NCBI GenBank assembly: GCA_013399875.1
Contig: VXAZ01009672.1
Span: forward strand, 496,001-560,000
Length of the DNA: 64,000 bases
Direction of reading: 5' to 3'
Origin: Gymnorhina tibicen
Taxonomy: Eukaryota > Chordata > Aves > Passeriformes > Artamidae
The translations under genes and the position numbers were made by a program. The notes under the pieces were generated by a model. That model worked only from the letters and a program-made list of their open reading frames with translations. It was not told where the DNA came from and did no database searches. Of this stretch, positions 13,015 through 23,572 are shown piece after piece (positions within the stretch are counted from its first letter, which is position 1; each line of letters starts with the position of its first letter).

Positions 13015-13129
13015 CAAGGAGGAGATTTAAATGTGGTCTTTTTCCTTTTGGCTTTGTAAATCCTTTGGAAGAATTTCTGTATGGTCCCACTTGTGTTGAA
13101 GAAATTATGTTAAGCACCCTGTGACTGGG

Positions 13130-13362
13130 TGCCAGGGGAGGCTTAATTTAGGCATTAGGCAGAAATTCTTCACAGAAAAGGTGATTAGATACTGCAATGG
13201 GCTGCTCAGGGAGGTAGTGGAGTCGTCATCCCTGGAGGCCTTTAAGGAAATGCTGGACATGGCACTTGCTGCCATGGTTTAGTTGACATGGTGATTTTCA
13301 GTCATAGGTCGGACTTGATCTCAGAGGACTTTTCCAACCTAATTGATGCTGTGATTCTGTGT
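13130..13362 (+). mobile_element. CR1 LINE, 5'-truncated 3' end
   Basis: The sequence follows the avian CR1 3' region from the 'ttcttcac.g..aaggtg' block through 'gggctgctcaggga ggtagtggagtcgtcatccctggagg', then the 'atggcacttgctgccatggtttagttgacatggtg' and 'gacttgatctcagaggacttttccaacct' blocks. It ends in a GTGATTCTGTG tail. Only about 230 bp remain, which is usual for CR1 because target-primed insertion truncates the 5' end. Divergence looks moderate and no coding part is left. Confidence 0.93.
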
Positions 13363-13645
13363 GTGATTTGTCCATTCTGCAGCTGTGTGGTAAGTGGTAA
13401 AGGGCTGCTAGAGTAGTTTCCATTCTGAATGGAGTACTTGGTGATGGTACTGCCCACTGTCCAGCTAATCCAGCTGGTGTCTTGAGCATATGCATAGAAC
13501 TGATGAAATTCAGGGCTGTTGTTGCTATGCAGGTACCAATTTATGGCAATGTCAAATGTTCACTGATGTTCAAAAACTTGCTGCTGCTTGCTTTGGGTAT
13601 GAAAGATATGATGGTCCCTAGCAGGTGCTTTTCTCTTTCCCCCAG

Positions 13646-13711
13646 TACTACCATGCTGTGGAGGATAAAAAGGACAGCACAACAGCTGCCACCTTGTCTT
13701 GTATCACTGGC
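13646..13711 (+). other. Candidate 66-nt exon (low confidence)
   Basis: A strong acceptor (CTTTTCTCTTTCCCCCAG) is followed by 22 codons open in frame 0. The peptide begins YYHAVEDKKDSTTAATL and ends SCITG. The donor is GGC|GTGAGA, where C at the last exon base is unusual. The open frame runs on past that donor to about 13,840, so the 3' boundary is unsure. The peptide is unknown to me. Confidence 0.2.
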
Positions 13712-16446
13712 GTGAGAGAGCAGCAGGGATGGCTGCAGTATTGCAGTGCCCTCCCAGGCAAGGGCTGGGCAGGCTGGGGACTCTTTAGCCCTCTGTCTTT
13801 GGGTCCCAGAATGCACAGGTGTCACATTCAGGGTTTCTAATAACAACAAATGAAGGCAATGGGTACTGCAGGATGAACATGGAAGGACTCAAGAGGAGTT
13901 CTCTGCTTTTGTGTGGAGTGTAGGATGGATGGGCCTTTGGAGTGCGATGCAGACGTGGCCAGGGTAACTGCTGAGCCTGTTGGATGCAGCTAGTGGAAGC
14001 CTTGGTGTTCGAAGTGAGAGCAGAGAGGTGGGTGAGAGTGTAAAAAGCACCAGCAGTAAAAGTGAGGGACAGCATGAGAGGCAGAGGTTACAACTGTAGC
14101 CTCCTGCCCCCAGAATGTGTTTTAATTGAGGCACTGATGGGACTCAGTACATCCTCCTCAGAGGCTGCAGTTTTAAAACCCATTTCATGTAAAACCTCTC
14201 CACTGAAAAACTGAATTCTAACTTTAACTGTTCAAAAATACCTTTTAATCTGGATTTATAGAAACAATACAAACTTTTGCTATGTGCGTGAAGTGTCTGT
14301 AATGGCAAGCTTCACATCCACAGCTTCTGTTGCCTGTATTTTCGGAGCACATTCATCATCAGTGGAGGTGTTTGGTACTCGACAGCATAAGCCTGCCCTG
14401 CCTACTTACACTACTAGAAAGGTGCAAGACCAGTGATGTTTGGCTTGGTGCCATTAAATTATAGCACAAGAACTGTATGGCTGTAGGTGAACAGAGACAT
14501 TAGATCTTGAGCAAGCCGAGCGCTGAGGCAGTGGTAAACTTTCAGGAAGAAATTAAAAGAAACTTACTCTTTGGTGTTATGTTCTCTCTAGTTCTCTCTT
14601 GTGTATGAGCAGAGGGAGAAATTTAATGGCAAGTTTAGCACACAGGTTATCTTTGGAATCATCTGTAAGCAGTTTACTGTAAGATAGGATGCAAGACTTT
14701 GTGGGTTAGGGCCTTAATTATATTGGCATATTTATGGAGAATTACTTGAAAAAGAGACATATTCCTGCTTTAAACAATATTAAAATTTTGTTTTGTTTTC
14801 ACATAAGGGCTTATTTATTATTTCTCAGTTCATAGCCTTAAATGGCCAAAAATGCAGTTTTACATTTTTTTTCTTTCATTTCCTAATTGTTTGTCTTAGG
14901 CTTTTTCTCTCACTAGTGATGTGAGTAGAGAAGTTAATTTTCACCAGGGAAAGCCTTCTGAAAAAAGTCTAGATGTGACTTTACTAGGATTTTTCTAAGG
15001 ACAACACCACAATGTGAAAACAGTGGAATCATAATTAAATGATCTTTTACCTTTCCGGTGTCACTTCTGACTGAATATGCTGAAGACAGACAGGGACATA
15101 AATGAAGATGTAGTGTATCTCTGTAAGCAGGGTCTGTGGTTTAAAAGTGCCCTGGAGCACTTGGCTGCTGTTGTAAACTCCATTGGAAATTAGTAATTGG
15201 CACTGTAGGTATTATGTCTGACCATCATGTAGGTCAATGCTTTTGTCGGTTCAAAAAATTTGCACTTTAGTACTTTACACTGGAACTAGTCTGAAGCCAG
15301 GCTTTGAGACAGGGTCCTGCTGCAAAATCAAGGCTGGCTATGGTGCTGTTGGACTGCCCTGGTGGGCTATTGTCAGCTGTGCTGGCTGGTCTGCAGCCTT
15401 CCAGGTCTGAGAGCTGTCTGTGGGACTGGGGGAATGTTTGGCTGGTGTCTGCCTTGGGGCAGTGATGTGGAGACATGCAGGCCAGGCTGGAGGAAGATTT
15501 TTTAATGCAATGTGGATGTTGATGCTAGAATTCAGATGGAGGGAAAAATACAGGTGTTCAGATTATTCTTGCAAAAATATAAGTAACCTGGCTATTTTTT
15601 TATTTTTATCTGGAAACTAGAGAAAATAATTAGGGGTGATGTAGTGTTTCATTGAGATATGGGGGAGTAGTCCAAATAATATGACATTTTACAGTCTCTT
15701 AAGTGCAACTTTTGCAAGGTTTTGATTCTCATTTTATAACCATCATGACATTTTTATGGGATGATTTTGAAGAGGAATGTTTTTGCTAAATTGGATTAGC
15801 TTCTGCCCTTAAGGTGATGCCTGTGTATTTGGCACCTTGGACTGTGTGCTGACCAAGCACAAAACCCTGCCAGTCTGGAATACCCACCCAGTGCAGGAGT
15901 GAAGTCAGCAAGGCTGAGCAACCGTGTGCAAGGGGATTATGTAAAGCTGGGTGTGGAGCAGCCTCCTTCGCTGTGAAACACAGCTGACTGCAGGCTCTGA
16001 TGTGCAAAGAGCTGTGAAAACATGCTGCCAGGGAGAAAGACTTCTTGGGATAAGAAATCCTGCTCTTGCAGATAGATGTGCTAGTGGAGTGTAAAAGCAG
16101 ACACCTGTTCAAGGATTTTCTTTTGTCCTCACAAACAAGAATTCATGAAAATATTCTGAGCAATTTTTTTTTATTTACTAAGAGATTGAGGTAAATGTAC
16201 ATTTGCAAATTTTAGTAGTCTAATATGGTTCAGTCATTTTAATTAACTGTTACTTGATAACTTAAGCAACAGCAAATCAAATGAACAAAAGTCACATTAC
16301 TTATAGCTCAAAGACCTAAGACATTCAGGATTTTTGACATCATTTGAAGCTGTAATTTAATGCAGATTTTTTCTTATGTTCTTCAAGTTCTTATAAATAT
16401 TTTGGAATTATATCAATTTAAAAGTTGTAACAAGTCCTTTTCCTTT

Positions 16447-16475
16447 ATTACATCACAGTTAACTTGTGATGTAAT
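16447..16475. repeat. Inverted repeat, 11-bp arms, 7-base loop
   Basis: Arms ATTACATCACA and TGTGATGTAAT flank the loop GTTAACT, which itself contains a GTTAAC palindrome. A stem-loop or dyad site is possible; there is no neighbouring gene to give it a role. Confidence 0.8.
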
Positions 16476-16770
16476 TCTGGCAGTATCTTTGAGCTGATCC
16501 TGTATATAACACTGTTGAATGTGAAAGCCCTGAAGAGAGAACATGGGTTGCAGCACTGTGCATCCAATAATGAGCAATGTGGAAATCAGTCTGAAACAGT
16601 AGAGGAGTTGTCAGTTTCTCCTTGCCTTGTGTTGTGCAATCACCTATAGGCTTGAAATCCCAGTGCATGGTAGAACAGCATCTCCACAGTGCTTATCTCT
16701 TGTGTCTGCAAACAAAAGTGAGCAAGAGAAAGTGACTGTGCTTGTCCAAGGGAGATTTGTTCTGTGATCA

Positions 16771-16815
16771 TATGTAATCAAACATGTAATCAACATTTAA
16801 TCAAACATTTAATAA
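16771..16815. repeat. Imperfect short tandem repeat of (C)ATxTAATCAA words
   Basis: Four diverged copies of a roughly 11-base word (ATGTAATCAA, ATGTAATCA, ATTTAATCAA, ATTTAATAAA). It looks like a small local duplication. Confidence 0.65.
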
Positions 16816-18465
16816 ACTACTTATATTTTTACTTCTAATTAGTTGCTGCCAATTATTGGGATTGAAGAGTGAGTTTCAGGCTGGAGACAAACAACTATAA
16901 CCTGGAGGAAAACAACTAGCTGCTACTGTGCCTTTGTGTGACTGCCTCTCCAGATCCCACTCTAAAGCTGGATCAGCTGTTTATATGTGCATCTCTTTAG
17001 TGATAAGGACAATGGTAATTTGGTAGACTAGAATAGAATAGAAATGTAGCTTTTCCTTTTCCTGTAAGAGGAATTTACTTTATCTTTTAAAGTCATTGGT
17101 ATGTTGTGATCACACCAATGTTGTAATGGGGAGGGGCAGGTGCCAGAGAATCTAGATAAGTCCATAAAGGGAAGCAAATGTAAAAGATGCAGCTGAACTG
17201 TTGGCCTAAGGCTTTTTTTCTGAGAGGAAGAAGTAGGGTATGAGTAACAGAGCTCAGGTATGATGGTAGGATTTAGCTTGTCGAGGCAGCTTCTAGAAAA
17301 TCTGAGGAGGCCCAAGAAATTGTCTCTCCCAGTTATGCAGTGTAGCAGACCTCCCAGCAGATCTGCCGTTGGGATAGAGTGGAGTCTGGTTAGAAAATGT
17401 AACAGCGTTTTGGGGGTTGTATATCAGCTCCTGCATGCCCTGGCCAAATTTGGGAAAGTTGTCATCTCAAAACACGTGTTCAGTCACCGATGGAAATGAT
17501 GGGTGTAACAGCTGCTGTCTAGGCTAAGTCAAGAAAAAAAAACAAGGCCAGGATGAATTAGAGGGCCCTCTGTGTTTGTGTGTACCCCAGTGTCAGTGTG
17601 AGAGAGAGGAGCAGCAACATGTGCCATGGAAGGTCAGGGGTGTGGGAGACAGCAAGGCACGTGCTGTGGGTATTGGCTCAAGGCAGAGCTCTGAAGGGAC
17701 CTCTTGGGCAAAAGTCGTGCCTGCAGAAGGACTGAAGCTAATCAGAAGAAGAATGTTTGGTTCACAGAGATGGGATGCTCTAAATTTCTTGCAAGCAAAC
17801 AGGATTTGTATTGAACTTCTGTCTTTGTCATTTACTTCACCTTTCAGATGGATGTATGTTTTTCTAACAGCTTGGATAAAAATCCAGCAGTATTTGAGTT
17901 TTATGATCTATCAGAGGGCTGGGTTTTTCCTCTTACTGCACTGTTAACAACCCACTGAAGCAAACAAGAAAATGGGTGTTCTGGCAAACCTATACATATG
18001 CTACTGCTTAAAGCAAGAACCCTATGGACTGGAAGAAATAGGGAGAATTTTAATCTTTCTCTAACAGAAAACTTCAGTGTAATGTAGAGCAGATAAAATG
18101 CCCGATAAAATAGATGTATTTGTAGCACATACATAGATGTGCTTCTCTGAAGCGGTCTAATCACCATGATGGAATTTTCACCAGCTAGGGTGGAGATTTC
18201 TTGAAGATGTTGTTTTGTGCTTTTCAGGTGCAGAAACTATGGTAAATGAGGGAGACTTTTCATCTCACAGTCTAATCTGTGGTCCAACTTTAAGTTTGTA
18301 CTTTCTGACCTTGGCTGATCCTATGCATAACAATCCTATGCCGATCCCTGCTCAAAGCTTTTGGTATATTTCTTTGAATCTTCATGGTCTATATTGCCTT
18401 GATATGAAGAGGTTGGCAGCAGTACCTTGTTCCCTATGTTGCTTTTCCACCTCCTCAAACTGCAG

Positions 18466-18521
18466 CCCTATCCAATGAGATCGGAGGAAAACTCTGTTCT
18501 TACCTGAACTTTTTTGCCCAG
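18466..18521 (+). other. Candidate 56-nt exon (low confidence)
   Basis: The acceptor CCACCTCCTCAAACTGCAG is followed by 56 bases and a near-perfect donor (CCCAG|GTGAGT). Only the frame with a 2-base lead is open (LSNEIGGKLCSYLNFFAQ), and it ends on a codon boundary. The same frame is open upstream to 18,408, so the acceptor could lie further left. A minus-strand donor word (GTTCAG|GTAAGA) lies inside the same segment, showing how easily such signals arise here. Confidence 0.2.
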
Positions 18522-20189
18522 GTGAGTGTGTTGGGTTTTTTTTTCATTTGTTCTTTTTGATCCCCATCCCAATTTTTACATCAGCTATTAAAATTATTCT
18601 GTATGCTTTATAATAAAGAACATTTATTAACTTGTTGTCTCTCCATTTAGGTACTTTTTCTTGTAAGGACCATACTCAAATATTGCATGTTGCAGAAATT
18701 TTATTTCATTTCCAGGATCATGTGTAGTTTCTGTAGACGATCAAGAATATTCACTGCAGCACTGTCAAATGCTCTATCCTATTGCTTCTCAGGGAAGTTG
18801 GCCACATGTCAATAAATGGAATATTTTCAAACATTGGACTTGTTGGAAGCCAAGCTTTCATTTTATTGTGAGCATGTCTAATGAGGCTTCCAAATAAAGT
18901 AAAATCATTTTTCTTTGATCTATGTTGATGTAAACTCGAGCAGAAGAATCAGTTGCAGTGGAGGGAAATGCCCATTATTGATATTGGCATCTGCATCTGT
19001 TCAAATGGAGAAAAGCAATCCAATTCACATTTCTTTAATTTGTACTAATGTATTTTCTGCTGAACATCTTTTTCCTCTGAAATAGAGTACCAGGCTGCAG
19101 AAGTGTACTTTTCAGTTTCTAAGTGCTAGTCTGTTCTCCACTGGCATGGTTCATACAATGTTTAGGGAAGCTGCATAATGAAATAAAGGTGAAATCCAAT
19201 TTCAGATGATACTGAGCTGCTTTTAACCAGCTTTTTATTTGGGGCTTAACCAGCCAGTCCTCTTTAAAATAACAGCTGTATTCGTAAGTGCCCCAAAATA
19301 AAGGCCGAAGCTTGAAATGCATCTCAAAGGAACAAACAAAATAGGAGCTGATTGGATGAGTTATGTGAGCCTGAACTGATGCAGAGTTTGAGGGGAAAAG
19401 CTTTCTAGGAATGTCTAGGAATGCTAAACCTTTGCATGGATGTCCTTTTAACCTGATTATTATCTGTACCAGGGTGTTTATCTGGCCACGGTAACTTTCC
19501 TGCATAGGTTTCTGTTATTGGTTATGTCTGTGAATCTCTGGCTGACTGCAGTTCCATAGAGGAAAATTTGTTCCTTGCATATGCAAACAGTGGTCACTTG
19601 GTGAGTGTAAAAGACAAGAAATCACACGGGTTCTCAAAGGTGATGAAACTTCAGGGAGGCTTGGTGTCTGACTTGTACAGTCCCAAAACAGAGTCTCTTA
19701 CAGAGAGGAAAAAAGGAATTGCAATCAGGTTTCTTCAATGAGCAGACATGGTAACTTTCTCTTGTTTGTATAATGAAGTTTTGCACAAAGGAAAAGGCCC
19801 CAGACACTTATATATCTTACTTGAAGCCTGGCTGGAGATGAATAAACTCATTTTTGCATGGCAAGTTGCTGAACTTAAATACGTCTGTAATTTCTGCCAA
19901 AAAATGCCCGATCTCTTTTAGAGATCCAAGAAGTGTAAAAAAAATTTTGTGTATTGCACATTTCTCATGCATGTCTCAGTGGGTATCTGGCCTCTATAAA
20001 AACTCCCAAAAGGTTTTTTTCAAGGCTGTTTGCCAAAGTCTTGGAAAGTTGCAGAGGATATACAGCCTTTGGTTTCAGGGTTAGTAGATGAAAAGCCATT
20101 TCTAGATGAAAGCTGGATTGGCAGACATGCCTTTCTCTCTGTACCCCTTGGCTTTAGCAGATTGGAGGTGTGCGTTTGTTTTCCCCTGT

Positions 20190-20845
20190 GGTGTGCAGGA
20201 GACCTGCAGAACCTGCAGCACCAGCCTGGGGCCCAGCAGAGCCTTGTCTCACTGCCCATACTGAGCTTGTGGCCTTTGTGCAGTGAAGATGAGAGCAGCT
20301 GAAGCTCCTTCTCAGAACATCAAGGCACATTTCCAGTTTAGAGACATTTCCAGTTTAGAGACGTGGGACAGTGTCAAATGCTTTGCACAAGTCCAGGTCC
20401 ATGGCATCAGTTGCTCTTCCTTTAGCCACCAAATTTGGCAGGCACAATTTGTTACCTGTCACCAACCACCTCCGTATTGTCCAAGTGTCTTAGTGTAGTT
20501 TCTAGGAGGATCTGTTCCATGATCTTTCTGGGAAGTCTCCTGTGAGAATCAGGGGTTGTGAATGTGAGGCTGTTCCTATCTGTTTACACAGGGCCTCATC
20601 TGCTTGGTCTGCTTGGTCAGGTGCTCTGTGTCAGACCACCACTACAGTGTCACCTGTCCTCCCCTCCCTTTAGGCCTGACCCATAAGCTCTCAGTGTGCT
20701 CCTCATCCATTCCCAGGCAGAGCTCCTTGCACTCCAGCTGGTCATTGACATAGAGGGTCCTTGTCTCCCTGGCCTGTCCTTCCTAAAGAGCTGGTATCCT
20801 CCCATTCCAACTCTCCAGTCATAGGAACCATCCCACCATGTTCAT
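20190..20845 (-). mobile_element. CR1 LINE ORF2 fragment, internally deleted
   Basis: Read on the minus strand, 20,830-20,650 encodes pieces of the CR1 endonuclease domain: a WWDGSYDW-like word, GYQLFRKDRPGR, and LYVNDQLECKELCLG with a following SLWVRP. Next, 20,570-20,340 encodes reverse-transcriptase words: RKIMEQILLETTLRHL, CLPNLVA, KGRATDAMDL and KAFDTVP. Near 20,250 a VRQGSAGP word matches the VPQGSVLGP motif. In intact CR1 several hundred residues separate these domains; here only about 70-100 bases do, so the middle is deleted. Stops and frameshifts break the frame throughout. Confidence 0.85.
20328..20361. repeat. 17-bp perfect tandem duplication
   Basis: Two adjacent copies of CATTTCCAGTTTAGAGA at 20,328-20,344 and 20,345-20,361. 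It sits inside the CR1 reverse-transcriptase fragment, just 3' of its KAFDTVP codons, and is a local replication-slip type duplication in the dead element. Confidence 0.9.
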
Positions 20846-23190
20846 ATGTTTCTAGAAACCTCTACTACCTTCTGCAGTGAGAGTTTTTTATGTACAAAGA
20901 TGAATACCATGTCTCTCCCTGGAAGGGATATTGTCTTCTGCCTCATGATTCTGCTGCCTCAGGTCTCTTTGAGTCATCACTGGTGTCTCATGACCTTAGA
21001 AAGACTTTTGAAAGGCATGGGTCATGCGTTTGCTTTCTGCATATTGAGGGTCATATTAACATTGGGGCGACTGGGGTCATGGGGAGACAAAGGGAACTGG
21101 GAGCAGAGAGGACCTGTGTGCTCTTTGCAGTGCTTAAGGAAGCAAGCAGTTTATTGAAGCCAAAGGATGATGCTAGAGCAATTTAGCCTGCAAATTTGAA
21201 GGACTCTGACCTTTGGGAAATTAATGTCTTGTAATGGAAGATACAGTTCCAAAACAGCTTGGTTTGAAGCTGATTTTTAATAAGGTTATAAAGAGATCAT
21301 GTGGTGTGGCTGTTTGCCATAGCTGGGAACTGGATCTGATACTGTCTGGTGGGGTAAGCCTATGGCTAAAGGCTGAACCCTGCCCAATTGCTTATAATTG
21401 TCGTCAGGTACTAAATCCATCTTTGAATGTCTGGTAGGATGAATAACTCATTGCCTTTAGTAATTTTTCTGTGCAGCTGTTAATCATTCCTTCTTCCCAC
21501 TGATGATTTTTCAGGTTTTTTTTCTTTCAAAAGACTGTGGTTAAAGGTTTTCTGTCGTTGCTGGGAAAGTAGCGAGTAGAGGCTCCCAGAACCTGGGGTC
21601 ACTAGTTCCAAGAAAAGAGTCTGGCAGAGCTCAGCAGCACTGATCTGTCTTAAATGCCTAGTTTAAAAAGCAAATAGATTCTTTTGAGTTTGTATTTACT
21701 GGCTTTATGGTTTTTATAACTTGGGATACACAGATTTTATTTCCACACTATCTGGGTTTTTTTAGTGCTGAAAGTAGTAACCCTGTAATGTTTCATTAAA
21801 CAGACAGAAACTTTGTTGTAATATTTAGTGACTAAGGAAAGTTTATTTCCTTTAGTTGCTGCTTGCAGTGCCTGTTTTCTTTCTTTCATGGCTTTTTCCT
21901 CCCTTCTGCTTGAACATCTGAAGCATTGATGTTGGATGCTTCACTTTGTCATTGCTCTTGCAGGATAAGGGGTTAGTGGGTTTCCAGTTGGATCTTTGCT
22001 GTGAAATGCTGGTGAATGTTTTTTGTAGTGGGAATTCATGGCACTGCAGGTGAATACCAGTGTGATGCTGCTGCTGGTCTACCAAGATCCTCTCTTCTTT
22101 TCTAGTCCCTTTCAGGGCACTTTGTTCTGATACAGCACTCATAAGAAGCATTTTTATGGCTGTAAATGGGATGATATAATGCTTTGAAGATGTGGAGAAC
22201 ATCAGATGGTTCTACCAAATGTCACGTGTGAATGGGGTGGTGATGTGAAAATCACTTACGGTGTTGTAGTGTCTGATGTATGAGGGCTCCTATTGCTTGG
22301 ACCATTCCCTGTTTATACAAACAAGGAAGAAATGCACAAATGTAGCTACCTTCTGTGGGGTTTTATCCTACTTGAAAGGTCTTCCATGACAGCCCAAAGT
22401 CTTGAGGGTTTTTCAGCCCACCTAAAGAGCACTTCAAGTTTGAAGTGAGATGTTTTCTCCCATCCTACATTATCTGTACCTACTAGACCGTAAAGATGCA
22501 CTCTATTTCCATTCTCCTTTGGATCTATGATGCTTTACAGACTGAGGGATTTGAGAACTCCCTCCCCCAAATGCCAACTTTAGATCCATTTCAGACATAA
22601 AACTTTCAAGAATACAGATTAGTGGGGAAAAGCTTGCTAAAAGGTGAGTGTAGTTGGATATAAATAGGTAAAAATAACTGATTAATTGCCTGCTTGATAA
22701 TCTGTGTGCAAAAAAACCAAACCACAAAAGGACCCCCTGTTACAGCTGAGTCCTGCCATGTTTCAGATGCCCCCAGGTAACTTCCACATGCTCTGATGGC
22801 TGTGGCTGCGAGCTGGAGCCCCTGGACAGCGAGCACCCCGATATTGGAGTTGCTGCTTGGTTGCTTCCCTGATAGACAATAAGGTGGACCCCATCAGTGA
22901 TGAAAAATAATAGAAGCGAGGATTGTCTCGGGTATTTAATAACAAAAATGCAGAGTATTCTGCTGATGGAAAAGCTAAGGCAATTGAGCTGAGCTTGCCT
23001 TTATGCCAGGAGGGGAAATGGGCTGTTCACAAGGTTGTTGCTGGCCAGTATTGGCTGGTTTTCAGTGTGGTAGAAAGTCTTAGTGGCTGCAGGTTTTTGC
23101 TCTGATGCATTAATATTTATAAGCTTCCTTTGATGCCAATGTATTGCTTTTCTGTGAAAATGTTTTTTAAAATACATATTAAGGCAATAC

Positions 23191-23228
23191 ATTATTATTA
23201 TTATTAGTAATAGTAGTAGTATTATTAG
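23191..23228. repeat. (ATT)n / (AGT)n microsatellite
   Basis: About five ATT units, then TAGTAATAGTAGTAGTATTATTAG. An imperfect trinucleotide run. Confidence 0.85.
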
Positions 23229-23547
23229 CCACTTCTTTACATGAGAAATTTTCAAAGTGAAACATTCTCATATCTGAGAAAATTAACTTCACTGCATGTA
23301 CTAATAACTTCTTAGGCTATTAAAACAGATAGAAAGATTGCCTTTTACTTTTGAAATTGTAAATTCCATTTGGCATTTTTCAATCTGTCACTCAGACCAT
23401 ACAGCCAAAACAAGTTGCTTAATTTAACCATGACTATGATATACAACCTGATAGTAATTTTTTCTCTTTTAACTGTCATTCACTATGATGTTCAGGTCCT
23501 AGATGCTGTGGGGAATTAGTCCGAACTGTTTACTTCGAATGTTGGGA

Positions 23548-23572
23548 AAAAACCCAACCCCAACCCCAAAAG
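23548..23572. repeat. C/A-only tract
   Basis: AAAAAACCCAACCCCAACCCC and its flank: the complementary version of the T/G tracts seen elsewhere in the window. Confidence 0.7.

Larger units (their letters stand above)
3246..13129. other. Gene-free stretch, unique sequence
   Basis: Nearly 10 kb without a gene or young transposon that I can name. It holds two T/G tracts, a short AG run beside a 23-bp palindrome near 11.8 kb, a possible MIR scrap near 4.1 kb and several exon-like segments. One of those, at 3,487-3,564, is open in frame 0 for 26 codons between a weak acceptor and an AAA|GTAAGT donor. None has enough support to call a gene. Confidence 0.55.
13363..20189. other. Gene-free stretch, unique sequence
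   Basis: No named gene and no young repeat. It holds an imperfect inverted repeat at 16.45 kb, a short array of ATGTAATCAA-like words at 16.77 kb and two exon-like segments at 13.65 and 18.47 kb. Open frames at 13.5-14.1 kb overlap on both strands in a locally GC-richer patch and look incidental. Confidence 0.55.

Noticed and set aside
22595..22643. Plus-strand 49-base segment with an AAG|GTGAGT donor
   Set aside because: Acceptor only moderate; a short frame of 15 codons is expected to be open by chance.
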